Assembly: GCA_963664365.1 (NCBI GenBank)
Contig: OY761144.1
Span: 2,666,001 to 2,730,000 of the forward strand
Source of the DNA: VXRN01 sp963664365
GTDB lineage: Bacteria; Chloroflexota; Dehalococcoidia; Lucifugimonadales; UBA1123
DNA length: 64,000 nt
Direction: 5' to 3'
Under the pieces are notes generated by a model. It was not told where the DNA came from, did not search any database, and worked only from the letters and a program-made list of their open reading frames with translations. Both the position numbers and the translations under genes were made by a program. Each line of letters opens with the position of its first letter. Position 1 is the stretch's first letter. Positions 1 to 7,811 of the stretch are shown here, piece after piece.

Positions 1-1
1 C

Positions 2-562
2 GGCCCGGCCCCAACTACCCACTCGCCACAATCTACTAACCACTATTCACAATCCACCATCCACTTCACCATCCAACAACACATCATCGAAATCACCAAC
101 AACGGACAGACCATCCGAGACACACTCAAAGAAATCGCCCGGGCCAAAGACGACCCGAAAGTCACCCCCTACCACCGCGCAAGAGCCGCGCGTATCCTGC
201 TCGACCGTCTCCTCGGAACCGACAGCGCCCTCGAAACGAGGACCAAACCCTACGTCCGCCCGGTCAGACAAATCGACCCCGACGACCTGGCCGAAATCGA
301 CGCCAAACTCCAGCGAATGGAGGACGAGGGCATACTCACGCCCTACCCGGACGGTCACAGAGACAACATAACCGTGCCTGAGATACCCGAAGGCTTCGAT
401 CCCACCCCATATCTGAAAGAAGCATCCGAAAAGTTCAAGGCCGACATCAAGATGCAGCTCGAACGACAGAAGGCATGGCCCGCCGTCGAAGAACGAAGGC
501 GGAAGAAACTCGCCAAAATCTACCCCTCTCACTCCGAAGACGGCAAACCGCCGGACCCATAA
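2..562 (+). CDS. Terminase small-subunit-like protein, C-terminal part (5' end outside window)
   Basis: The frame is open from the window edge to a TAA at 560-562, so the start lies upstream. The readable part contains a module starting IIEITNNGQTIRDTL and running into YHRARAARILLDRLLG, followed by a proline-rich linker and a charged tail ending YPSHSEDGKPPDP. The same module, linker and tail occur in the complete gene at 58414-59319 on the minus strand, so the two are paralogues about 58 kb apart. The helical RxRAAxxLLDR pattern resembles small terminase or phage DNA-packaging adaptor proteins. That function is inferred, helped by the terminase large-subunit remnant that starts 2 bp downstream. 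The low-complexity Thr/His/Ser stretch at the extreme left may be non-native. Confidence 0.6.
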   Translation, partial: GPAPTTHSPQSTNHYSQSTIHFTIQQHIIEITNNGQTIRDTLKEIARAKDDPKVTPYHRARAARILLDRLLGTDSALETRTKPYVRPVRQIDPDDLAEIDAKLQRMEDEGILTPYPDGHRDNITVPEIPEGFDPTPYLKEASEKFKADIKMQLERQKAWPAVEERRRKKLAKIYPSHSEDGKPPDP

Positions 563-564
563 CC

Positions 565-808
565 ATGACGACCTCCGAAAACATCCTATCCGAAATCATC
601 GACGAGTTGAGGCCACTCCCGCACGCCCAGCGTGCGGCCCTTGCTCGCGTCTATCGTCAGGCGCTCGACGAACATGACGCCCTCAGGCTCAAACACTATT
701 GGCCCCTCCACGCCCGGCCCCTCCCAATCCCCCGACCGCGTCGACGCCCTAGTCCACGCCGTCACAGAGCTGATGATAGAACGAATCCCAATCAAAATCT
801 GGGTCTAA
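565..808 (+). pseudogene. Terminase large-subunit remnant with internal deletion and frameshift
   Basis: An ATG two bases after the preceding stop begins MTTSENILSEIIDELRPL and stays open through about position 695. The sensible reading then moves to another frame, in which positions about 704-808 give SPDRVDALVHAVTELM and end in TAA. The DRxDALVxAxTELM pattern is typical of the extreme C-terminus of phage large terminases, so the N- and C-terminal ends are preserved while the ATPase and nuclease body is missing. The original frame runs on into the 21-bp repeat array and gives nonsense rich in Cys and His. The TerL assignment is by motif memory only. Confidence 0.5.
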
Positions 809-879
809 CCACCCTGGGAGCGCGGGCGCCGGCGCCCGCCAAACGCGCCTGGGAGCGCGGGCGTCCCGCCCGCACCCTC

Positions 880-1026
880 TCTCATTTCGAGTGCCCCCAC
901 TGTCATTTCGAGCGCCCCCACTGTCATTTCGAGCGCCCCCACTGTCATTTCGAGTGCCCCCACTGTCATTTCGAGCGCCCCCACTGTCATTTCGAGTGCC
1001 CCCACTGTCATTTCGAGCGCAGCGAG
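880..1026 (+). repeat. 21-bp tandem repeat, seven units
   Basis: The unit TGTCATTTCGAGYGCCCCCAC is repeated seven times in perfect register. The first unit begins TCTC and the last diverges into GCAGCGAGAAATCT, the longer form of a dispersed repeat also seen inverted near 59540-59575. The period is a multiple of three, so a long artefactual frame runs across it. There are no spacers, so it is not a CRISPR array. Confidence 0.9.
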
Positions 1027-1175
1027 AAATCTAAAATCCCTGAACGCCAGCCCCGACCATCCAAAAAACCGCAGCCCGACTTTAGCGCCCGCCCAAAATC
1101 AGCGAAATCACAAAAATCACAGTTCAGACAATCCTTACCCCTTCCTGTCCTTGCGCCATTGCGTTGAATTCGACG

Positions 1176-1193
1176 CCTACCAATCTGACACAG
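1176..1193 (-). repeat. Copy of the CTGTGTCAGTTTGGTAGG element end
   Basis: CCTACCAATCTGACACAG is the reverse complement, with one mismatch, of an 18-bp motif found at 21492-21509 and 22242-22259 and inverted at 22480-22497. A shorter form lies at 59601-59617. The motif forms the ends of a MITE-like element at 22241-22498, so this may be a solitary transposon end. Confidence 0.5.
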
Positions 1194-1213
1194 CTTCCGT
1201 CCGCTTCTACCCC

Positions 1214-1259
1214 TTGACACCAGCCCAAAGACCATCTATTCTATATGGAACAACAGTCT
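1214..1259 (+). promoter_or_regulatory. recA promoter with LexA-box-like element
   Basis: TTGACA at 1214-1219, a 17-bp spacer and TATTCT at 1237-1242 form a good sigma-70-type promoter about 45 bp ahead of recA. GAAC-AACA-GTCT at 1248-1259 sits at the expected transcription start and half-matches a Gram-positive type LexA box (GAAC-N4-GTTC). Nearly the same 40-bp block precedes the terminase-like gene at 59319, and a related one precedes comEC. Confidence 0.65.
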
Positions 1260-1287
1260 ATCCACTACCGCAAAATGGAGAGTGCGC

Positions 1288-2337
1288 ATGAACAACAAGA
1301 GACGCGAAGCCCTCGAAATAGCCATCGGCCAGATCGACAAGCAGTTCGGCAAAGGCGCCATCATGAGGCTGGGTGAAGCCCAGGGCGCCGCCCACGTCGA
1401 GGCCATACCCACCGGCTCCCTCGCCCTCGACATGGCCCTCGGAGTCGGCGGCATACCTCGCGGACGAGTCGTCGAGATCTACGGAGCCGAGTCCTCCGGC
1501 AAGTCCACCCTCGCCTACCACATCATGTCGGAGGCGCAGAAGATGGGCGGCACCGCGGCGTACATAGACGCCGAGCACGCACTCGACCCCGGATACAGCG
1601 CCCGCTGCGGCGTGAACCTCGATGACTTGCTCGTCTCACAGCCCGACAGCGCCGAGCAGGCCCTCGAAATATGCGAATACCTGGTACGCAGCAGCGCCGT
1701 CGACGTCGTCGTCATTGACAGCGTCGCCGCTCTCGTTCCGAAAGCCGAGATCGACGGCGAGATGGGAGACACCCACGTCGGACTCCAGGCTAGGCTCATG
1801 TCTCAGGCCCTCAGAAAGCTCACCGCCGCCATCGGACGCTCCGACTGCGCCGTCGTCTTCATCAACCAGATCCGAGAGAAGGTCGGGGTCATCTGGGGCA
1901 GCCCTGAGACCACCCCCGGGGGCCGCGCCCTCAAGTTCTACAGCTCCGTAAGGCTCGACCTAAGACGCGCCGAGTCCATCAAGAAGGCCGGCGATTTCGT
2001 CGGCAACCGCGTCCGCGCCCGCGTCGTCAAGAACAAGGTCGCTTCCCCATTCAAGACCGCCGAGTTCGACATCATGTTCAACGAGGGCATCAGCAGGGAG
2101 GGCGAACTGCTCGAAATCGGCGCCGATATGGGCCTTGTCAAGAAGAGCGGGTCGTTCTACTCATTCGGCGATGTCAGGCTGGGGCAGGGCAGGGAGAACT
2201 CCAAGGCATTCCTCAGAGACAACCCCGACGTCTCAGCCAAGATACACGGACTGATTACCGGAGACCTGTCGGATTCGCCCAACGGCTCGGGAGACCCGGC
2301 GGACCTGGTGGTTCCGGCGGGAGAGAATAAGGGCTGA
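1288..2337 (+). CDS. recA: Recombinase RecA
   Basis: This is the DNA-dependent ATPase that forms filaments on single-stranded DNA, drives homologous recombination and triggers LexA-type self-cleavage. The Walker A motif GAESSGKST is at about residues 66-74. The VVVIDSVAALVPKAEIDGEMGD segment precedes loop 1, and NQIREKVGVIWGSPETTPGG carries loop 2. Length is 349 aa, normal for the family. I chose ATG 1288 because GGAG at 1277-1280 lies seven bases upstream; an in-frame GTG at 1282 is possible. The strongly acidic C-terminal tail of enterobacterial RecA is missing, and the protein ends in a short Gly/Pro-rich tail. Regulation is probably through the promoter at 1214-1259. Confidence 0.98.
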   Translation: MNNKRREALEIAIGQIDKQFGKGAIMRLGEAQGAAHVEAIPTGSLALDMALGVGGIPRGRVVEIYGAESSGKSTLAYHIMSEAQKMGGTAAYIDAEHALDPGYSARCGVNLDDLLVSQPDSAEQALEICEYLVRSSAVDVVVIDSVAALVPKAEIDGEMGDTHVGLQARLMSQALRKLTAAIGRSDCAVVFINQIREKVGVIWGSPETTPGGRALKFYSSVRLDLRRAESIKKAGDFVGNRVRARVVKNKVASPFKTAEFDIMFNEGISREGELLEIGADMGLVKKSGSFYSFGDVRLGQGRENSKAFLRDNPDVSAKIHGLITGDLSDSPNGSGDPADLVVPAGENKG

Positions 2338-2515
2338 CAGAAGCAGGGAACAGGGTCTTTTCATCCTCACGCCGGCCCTCTCTCTCAATGGGAGAGGGCT
2401 TTCGTTTAGAATGCCCGCCAACTCCCTTTCTCAATCTCGAATCCGGCGTGTATCGTACCAAGCGCAATGACGACACATACACACGACAGGTGACACATCC
2501 ACATCGACCAGCAAG

Positions 2516-2553
2516 CCCCCTCTCCCTTGAGGGAGAGGGTTGGGGTGAGGGTG
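2516..2553 (+). repeat. Dispersed palindromic repeat (CCCTCTCCCTTGAGGGAGAGG family)
   Basis: An interrupted palindrome CCCTCTCCC-TTGA-GGGAGAGGG is followed by TTGGGGTGAGGGTG. Other copies or part copies lie at 2380-2400, 3912-3931, 3982-4020, 20319-20358, 26479-26515 (inverted) and 58262-58302 (inverted). All are intergenic or at gene ends. Confidence 0.85.
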
Positions 2554-2590
2554 ACACATCCACGCCAGTCTCTAAAGAGGAATTGACACC

Positions 2591-3874
2591 ATGCTAGACA
2601 ACTACTTCAGCCTTGTTCTGGTCTTCGCGCTGCTCGCGCTGTCCGGCTTCTTCTCCAGCTCCGAGGCGGCTTTCCTATCCGTCCAGAAGACGCGGATAGC
2701 CCATCTAGTCAGCGAGGGCGTGCCGGGAGCGCGTAGGGTGGCCGACATGATCGGTGAACCCGAACGTCTCCTATCCACCATTCTCGTGGGCAACAACTTG
2801 GTCAACGTCGCATTCACATCCGTCGTCACCGTCGCCGTCATCACCCTCTTTGGAACAGAGGGAGCGAGTGTGGCGATTGCGACGGGCGTGAGCACAGTCG
2901 CGCTGCTCATAATCGGTGAGATCATACCCAAGACTCTGGCCGTGCGGAACTCGGAGAGAACGGCGTTCATATACTCTCGGCCTCTGAAGTGGATCGAGTT
3001 TCTCCTGCTCCCAATTGTGGTGATCATGCAATGGCTTACCACGGGACTAAACGCTTTGCTCGGCAGCGCCGACAGTGAGCCGTCCATCACTGAGGACGAA
3101 TTTCGCACCCTGATAGACATCGGCGAGGCCGAGGGCGAGTTCGAACCCGCCGAAGCCGAGATGCTGGAGAACGTGTTCCAGTTCGGCGATCGCCAGGTCA
3201 GGGAGGTCATGACGCCCAGAATGGAGATGGTCTCCGTCCAGAGAGGCGCATCTCTCAGGGAGTTCCTCGATACGTACTCGGAGCGCTCCCACACTCGGTT
3301 CCCGGTGTACCGCGACTCGCCCGAAAACGTTATCGGCATAATCTCGTCCAAAGACGTGCTCAGGCACATGGCCCAGCGAAACCTGACATACGATAACTCG
3401 GTCACGCAAGTCGTCCGCGACGCCCACTTCGTCCCTGAGACCAAGCGCATCGCCGAGCTCTTCGACGAGATGCGCGCCACCGGCAGCCAGATGGCCATCG
3501 TCATCGACGAGTTCGGCGCCGTTGCCGGACTCGTCACCCTGAAGCGGCTGCTCGAAGTGGTCGTCGGCCCGGTTGGAGAGGAGGGCGAGTCTCCCGAGGA
3601 GGAGTTCCGCGCGATCGACGAAAATACCTTCCACGTCGAGGGCGGCATGAGCATCCAGGAAGCCAACCGGCTGATGGACATCGATCTGCCCGAGGGCGAA
3701 TACGAGACCACCGCCGGATTCGTGCTCGACGTCCTCGGATACATTCCGACAGAGGGCGAGCAGGTGGACTACCGCGGCATGAAGTTCGAGATACTCAGTA
3801 TGCAAGACCGCAAGATCGAGGAGATCAAGGTAACCAAGCCCCAGACCTCCACCGACCCCGAAACCGCAACTTGA
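2591..3874 (+). CDS. CNNM/CorC-family transporter (DUF21 + CBS pair + CorC/HlyC domain)
   Basis: A membrane protein of the CNNM/MpfA-HlyC family, associated with Mg2+ (and Co2+) efflux. It has an N-terminal DUF21 membrane domain (about residues 5-190, hydrophobic segments starting YFSLVLVFALLALSGFF, with a conserved SSSEAAFLS). A CBS-pair region follows with REVMTPRMEMVSV and VIGIISSKDVLRHM, then a CorC/HlyC C-terminal domain with YETTAGFVLDVLGYIP. Length is 427 aa, normal. ATG 2591 is preceded by AGAGGAA at about 2575-2581. It stands alone between two dispersed repeats. Substrate cannot be read from sequence. Confidence 0.93.
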   Translation: MLDNYFSLVLVFALLALSGFFSSSEAAFLSVQKTRIAHLVSEGVPGARRVADMIGEPERLLSTILVGNNLVNVAFTSVVTVAVITLFGTEGASVAIATGVSTVALLIIGEIIPKTLAVRNSERTAFIYSRPLKWIEFLLLPIVVIMQWLTTGLNALLGSADSEPSITEDEFRTLIDIGEAEGEFEPAEAEMLENVFQFGDRQVREVMTPRMEMVSVQRGASLREFLDTYSERSHTRFPVYRDSPENVIGIISSKDVLRHMAQRNLTYDNSVTQVVRDAHFVPETKRIAELFDEMRATGSQMAIVIDEFGAVAGLVTLKRLLEVVVGPVGEEGESPEEEFRAIDENTFHVEGGMSIQEANRLMDIDLPEGEYETTAGFVLDVLGYIPTEGEQVDYRGMKFEILSMQDRKIEEIKVTKPQTSTDPETAT

Positions 3875-3911
3875 AGATAGATGCAAACCAGTACACGGCG
3901 GATGCGGGGGA

Positions 3912-4020
3912 ACCCCCCTCTCCCTTGAGGGCTGACAAGGGTAGGTAAACGCAAAAACAACCACGAATATCAGTCAACAGGCCCCCTCTCCCTTGAGGGA
4001 GAGGGTTGGGGTGAGGGTGA
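3912..4020 (+). repeat. Two copies of the CCCTCTCCCTTGAGG repeat
   Basis: A truncated copy (3912-3931) and a full copy (3982-4020) of the dispersed palindromic repeat lie in the gap between the CNNM gene and tilS. The reading frame of tilS extends back into the second copy, but that extension has repeat-derived composition and is not used here. Confidence 0.8.
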
Positions 4021-4052
4021 ACCATCACATTTATGTGGACACGGCGGCAAAC

Positions 4053-5531
4053 ATGACAACGAAAGAAAAAACTATGCCTTCCCAACCTTCCACTCAGACA
4101 TTCCTCTCCGAAGTCCGCAGACAGATCCGGGCCTGCGACCTGGCCGGATCGTTCCTCGTTGTAGCCGTGTCCGGCGGCCCCGACTCTCTCGCCCTCGTCC
4201 ATGCGCTCCATACCCTGAGCGACGACCTCAGCCTGCGGCTCCACGCGGCGCACTTGGATCACGGCCTGCGCCCGGAAGCGTCGGCTGAGGACGCCGACTT
4301 CGTGCGACAGACGATGCGCGGGCTAGGGGCGCCCCTCACCCTCCACAAGCTCGATGCCTCCGAGTTCAGCCGGAAGCGCCGCCTTTCGCTGGAAGACGCG
4401 GCGCGGCGTCTCAGGTACGATTTCCTCTCCAAAGTCGCGGCACACGAAGGGGCGGACGCCGTCGCCGTCGCCCACACGCTGGACGACCAAGCCGAAACCG
4501 TGCTCATGCACATTCTCAGGGGTTCGGGACTCAACGGGCTGCGCGGAATGCAAGCCGACTCGACTAGGCTCGTGTCGGGCCGTACTTTGAGGCTGTTCCG
4601 ACCCCTTCTGTCCGTCCCAAAGTCTCAGACGATGGCGTACTGCGTCGGCAACGGTCTTCAGCCGCGCTTCGACGAGTCCAATCTCTCGCCCCGGTTCACC
4701 CGAAACAGGGTAAGACTCGACCTCATGCCGAGTCTCGAAGAGTTCAACCCCTCGGTGAAAACCGCGCTCGCGCGTCTCGCCCATTCCGTGTCTTTTGACA
4801 TAGACTTCATCGAGCGCGAGCTCGACGGTGTTGAGGCTGACATGCTGACCGATGATATTGAGCAGGGTATTTCACTCGACCGAGCGCGTTTTTCCCAGTT
4901 GCATCCCTCTCTCCAACGCCATCTGCTCAAACGGGTAGTTAGAAAATTGGATATGGGCCTGGAGGACATCGAGGTGTCCCACGTCGAGGATATGGTTCGT
5001 CTCATGTCCGGTGAGTCGGGAAAGCGGATGAAGCTGCCCGGAGACCTGAGCTTCTTCGTTGACTATCGACACGCGCGCTTGCTGCGCGCCGACTTCGCCG
5101 ACCGTCCCTTATCGTGGGCGAACTCGACCCCGTCGAGGATATCCGTTCCCGGAAACACGACCTTGGAGGGTTGGACCGTTACCGCTCAGTTCCTGCACGG
5201 CACGGCGCGGCGCCGTTTCCGTATGTCGGCATATCCCCCCGGACTGCGGTTCACGGAGCGTTTCGACGCCGACAGCTTGGGCCGGGATCTTCGGATGCGA
5301 ACGCGGATGCCGGGAGACAGGTTCCGGCCTCTGGGCATGGACAGAGACAAGTCGCTGAAGGACTTCATGATCGACGCCCACGTCCCTCAGCGCTGGCGTG
5401 ACAGCGTGCCTATATTGGAGTCGAACGGGCGGATAGCTTGGGTCGTCGGCTGGGCCATAGCCGACTGGGCAAAGGTGACGCTCAATACGCAGAGGGTCCT
5501 TGAAATCACCTTCACGCCAAAAGAGGTCTGA
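4053..5531 (+). CDS. tilS: tRNA(Ile)-lysidine synthase TilS
   Basis: Converts C34 of tRNA-Ile(CAU) to lysidine with ATP and lysine, so that it reads AUA. The PP-loop motif SGGPDS is at about residues 40-45 and the HLDHGLRPEAS segment follows. The middle carries the substrate-binding region (AHTLDDQAETVLMHILRGSG), and the C-terminal TilS_C-like part has MRTRMPGDRFRPLGMDRDKSLKDF. About 492 aa, on the long side but including the C-terminal domain. ATG 4053 is chosen because the upstream part is repeat; ATG 4074 is an alternative. It converges on the NAD-salvage genes with a 19-bp gap, in which GCGGCTCG pairs with CGAGCCGC across a long loop. Confidence 0.95.
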   Translation: MTTKEKTMPSQPSTQTFLSEVRRQIRACDLAGSFLVVAVSGGPDSLALVHALHTLSDDLSLRLHAAHLDHGLRPEASAEDADFVRQTMRGLGAPLTLHKLDASEFSRKRRLSLEDAARRLRYDFLSKVAAHEGADAVAVAHTLDDQAETVLMHILRGSGLNGLRGMQADSTRLVSGRTLRLFRPLLSVPKSQTMAYCVGNGLQPRFDESNLSPRFTRNRVRLDLMPSLEEFNPSVKTALARLAHSVSFDIDFIERELDGVEADMLTDDIEQGISLDRARFSQLHPSLQRHLLKRVVRKLDMGLEDIEVSHVEDMVRLMSGESGKRMKLPGDLSFFVDYRHARLLRADFADRPLSWANSTPSRISVPGNTTLEGWTVTAQFLHGTARRRFRMSAYPPGLRFTERFDADSLGRDLRMRTRMPGDRFRPLGMDRDKSLKDFMIDAHVPQRWRDSVPILESNGRIAWVVGWAIADWAKVTLNTQRVLEITFTPKEV

Positions 5532-5550
5532 CGCGGCTCGCCTCTTTAAT

Positions 5551-6579
5551 TTAAATAACGCGGTCGAGCCGCGGATTGGCTGTGATACCCGGGATGCGTC
5601 CGCGCTTGGCCATCGGTCTGCCGTCCACCTCGTGAATGTCCGCCGTGAAGTTGTTCGGCTTGGCATCGGAAATGTACGTCCCGACTATGAACCTGTCCAC
5701 CGGAGCGTCGGCGGCCACGAAGTCCCTGATGCGCTCCGGATCGAACCCGCCGCTCACGTATATTTCAACGTGCCTGAACCCCGCTAGGTCTAGCCTGGAC
5801 CGCACCTCCTTGACCATATCCACCGAGACGCCTCCACGCTCCTTCGGAGTGTCGAGACGGATGCCCCTCAGCCGGTCTCGAAGCGCCTGCGCGACGTTGA
5901 GCGCCTCTTCGCCCTCGTCTTTGAACGTGTCCACCAGCGCGACTCGCGGCACCTCCTGCGGCATGTGCCGGTCGAACACCTGGATAGCCTTCACCGTGTC
6001 GCCCATGAGCAGCGGCAGCGCGTGCGGCATGTTGCCGCTTTCGGGCATTATTCCCGCCATTCTCGCGCCCACTATCGTCGAGCAAGAGGCGCACCCGCCC
6101 CTGACGGCGGCGTAGTCTATGTTCGCTGCGATGTTCGGGTGGACGTGGCGCGCCGGAGTCGCGATTACCGGGATGCCGTCCTGGATTCCTCCGGCGGCGA
6201 CCACGCACTCCCTGGCTGCCGTAGCCCATCCCGTAGATGACGACAGGATGCCGCAGAGCGCGGTCTCGTACAGGCCGAAAGAGCCGTAAGGCGCTTTGAT
6301 CCGAAGGGCGACCTCTCCGGGCGCCAGCGCATCGCCCTCGTCCAGCGCCCACACCTCGGCTCCAACGTCCGGAAGAACCTCTTCCAGCAGCGAGCGCACC
6401 TCCCTGACGCCGCACAGAAGCCCGCCCCGCTCGGGGAAGAACTCCATTGCGACCGTCGGATTGGCGCTCTCGTTTCGCAGGATCGTGAGCGTGCGCTGAA
6501 GATACACGTCCGCCGTCTCGCCCACGCGGACGGACGGGCGTATCTCGAATGGTGACGATGGGATGTTGATGTTGACCAT
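5551..6579 (-). CDS. Nicotinate phosphoribosyltransferase family protein
   Basis: Joins nicotinate (or a related base) to PRPP to give the mononucleotide in NAD salvage. The sequence has FFPERGGLLCGVREV near the N-terminus, an RHVHPNIAANIDYAAVRGGC segment, VALVDTFKDEGEEAL, and the phosphate-binding IYVSGGFDPERIRDF near the C-terminus. At 342 aa it belongs to the shorter archaeal/actinobacterial-type group rather than the ~400-aa E. coli PncB form. It follows the nicotinamidase gene by 19 bp on the same strand, so the pair probably forms a nicotinamide to nicotinate to NaMN operon. Nicotinate specificity is inferred from that context. Confidence 0.88.
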   Translation of the reverse strand: MVNINIPSSPFEIRPSVRVGETADVYLQRTLTILRNESANPTVAMEFFPERGGLLCGVREVRSLLEEVLPDVGAEVWALDEGDALAPGEVALRIKAPYGSFGLYETALCGILSSSTGWATAARECVVAAGGIQDGIPVIATPARHVHPNIAANIDYAAVRGGCASCSTIVGARMAGIMPESGNMPHALPLLMGDTVKAIQVFDRHMPQEVPRVALVDTFKDEGEEALNVAQALRDRLRGIRLDTPKERGGVSVDMVKEVRSRLDLAGFRHVEIYVSGGFDPERIRDFVAADAPVDRFIVGTYISDAKPNNFTADIHEVDGRPMAKRGRIPGITANPRLDRVI

Positions 6580-6598
6580 ATACCTGTTTCGCCTCTGT

Positions 6599-7132
6599 CT
6601 AGTTCGTGGCGTTGGAGTTTACCAGACGCCCGCCTAGTATCTTCTCGATGTGCGTCAGCGCGTTCTTGTGGGCATCCTGATCGAAGCTGGCGACGCAGTC
6701 GGTCGGAATCTCCACCGCGTAGTCGCGGTTGCGGGCGTCGGCGGTCGTGTGCATGACGCAGATGTCGGTGCATACGCCGCACACGATCACCTTGTCCGGG
6801 GCCAGGTCGGCCAGAATGTCTTCGAGGTCCGTCTCGAAGAACGCGCTGTACCGGCGCTTGCGCAGCGTCCTTCCCTCGTACCCTCGCAGTTCAGGAATGA
6901 CCTCAGCCTCCTCGGTGCCGCGAACACAGTGGACGGGGAACATTTGGAACTCAAGGTCGTCGGGATCGTGCGTATCGCAGATGAAGACGATCTCGGACCC
7001 GTTCGCCCGCTCTCGCTCGATTAGACCTTGGATATTGGGGATTATCCTGCGCGAGTCGTCGCCGCAGTAGAGATTGTGGCCCGGTTCCATGAACCCCACA
7101 ACCATATCGACCACAAGGACGACGTTGCTCAT
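6599..7132 (-). CDS. Nicotinamidase (isochorismatase-family hydrolase)
   Basis: Hydrolyses nicotinamide to nicotinate and ammonia. The cysteine-hydrolase triad is readable: Asp in LVVDMVVGF (about residue 9), Lys in LRKRRYSAF, and Cys in VCGVCTDICVMHT. FICDTHDPDDLEFQMFPVHC holds the metal-binding D-x-H region. Length 177 aa. The start at 7132 has GGAGGGAG six bases upstream; a longer frame reaching 7201 lacks such a site. It is the first gene of a two-gene operon with the phosphoribosyltransferase. Confidence 0.92.
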   Translation of the reverse strand: MSNVVLVVDMVVGFMEPGHNLYCGDDSRRIIPNIQGLIERERANGSEIVFICDTHDPDDLEFQMFPVHCVRGTEEAEVIPELRGYEGRTLRKRRYSAFFETDLEDILADLAPDKVIVCGVCTDICVMHTTADARNRDYAVEIPTDCVASFDQDAHKNALTHIEKILGGRLVNSNATN

Positions 7133-7269
7133 GACTCCCTCCGAATGACGGATGCTTTTTAGAAGCGCCTTAGACTGGCATGTTAGCGCGCCCCACGCCA
7201 TTCCGCAACATACCGGCGCTCCTACGGGTATTTGGCGGTTGCGGGCGGGTGTGGGCGCCCACGAGGGAC

Positions 7270-7292
7270 GCCCCCGTATCGAGTACGGGGCA
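7270..7292. repeat. CCCCGTATCGAGTACGGGG palindromic repeat
   Basis: CCCCCGTATCGAGTACGGGG with trailing CAGGCTCT is an imperfect palindrome that recurs at about 26406-26427 as CCCCCGTATCGAGTACGGGG with CAAGCTCT. It is part of a mosaic of dispersed repeats filling 7140-7800, a 680-bp gap with no convincing gene apart from the folD promoter. Confidence 0.7.
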
Positions 7293-7312
7293 GGCTCTTC
7301 GCCGGAATCACC

Positions 7313-7573
7313 ATGGCCTTGTCAGGCCACATAAGAGGGATGAAAATGGCGTGGCCCAGCCCCGGGCCTCTCTGGATTCCGGCCTTCGCCGGAATCACCA
7401 TGGCCTTGTCAGGCCACATAAGAGGGATGAAAATGGCGTGGCCCAGCCCCGGGCCTCTCTGGATTCCGGCCTTCGCCGGAATCACCATGGCCTTGTCAGG
7501 CCACATAAGAGGGATGAAAATGGCGTGGCCCAGCCCCGGGCCTCTCTGGATTCCGGCCTTCGCCGGAATGACG
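7313..7573 (+). repeat. 87-bp tandem repeat, three units
   Basis: Three near-identical 87-bp units start at 7313, 7400 and 7487 (each ATGGCCTTGTCAGGCCACAT...). Each unit contains the self-complementary GGCCTTGTCAGGCC and the ATTCCGGCCTTCGCCGGAAT stem. The period is divisible by three, which creates long but repetitive frames on both strands. A related single unit pair lies at 58200-58351. Confidence 0.93.
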
Positions 7574-7681
7574 GTTTGGTTGGTGTGGCTGCTATTTTCA
7601 TGGTAATGACGGTTTGGTTGGTGTGGCTGCTATTTTCATGGTAATGACGGTTTGGTTGGTGTGGCTGCTATTTTCATGGTA
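7568..7681 (+). repeat. 38-bp tandem repeat, three units
   Basis: ATGACGGTTTGGTTGGTGTG plus 18 further bases repeats exactly at 7568, 7606 and 7644, with a partial fourth at 7682. It directly abuts the 87-bp array, and its first unit begins inside the end of that array. Confidence 0.93.
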
Positions 7682-7768
7682 ATGACGGTTTGAGGTCTGG
7701 ATTTCTATTTTCAGAGGAATGACAGGAAGGGGGATTGGCGTCTGGCAAATTGACATGGCTCGATGCTG

Positions 7769-7774
7769 TATAAT
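7769..7774 (+). promoter_or_regulatory. Probable folD -10 element
   Basis: TATAAT 38 bp ahead of the folD start, preceded directly by TG. A TTGACA at 7750-7755 is only 13 bp away, too close for an ideal -35, so recognition may rest on the perfect -10. Confidence 0.45.
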
Positions 7775-7811
7775 TTGGGCACTCTTGAACTTGAAGTATG
7801 GGAGCCGGGGG

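Noticed and set aside
880..1026. CRISPR array
   Set aside because: Units are directly abutting with no variable spacers, and no cas gene is present. The same applies to the 87-bp and 38-bp arrays.
2602..3744. 380-codon frame antisense to the CNNM gene
   Set aside because: A codon-bias shadow of the real gene; Ser/Arg-rich without any domain.
5532..5575. Bidirectional terminator between tilS and the phosphoribosyltransferase gene
   Set aside because: GCGGCTCG and CGAGCCGC can pair, but the loop is over 20 bases, one arm lies inside a coding region and there is no T-run.
7180..7644. Long open frames on both strands over the 87-bp and 38-bp arrays
   Set aside because: They exist only because the repeat period is a multiple of three; repeated identical peptides, no ribosome site, no protein character.
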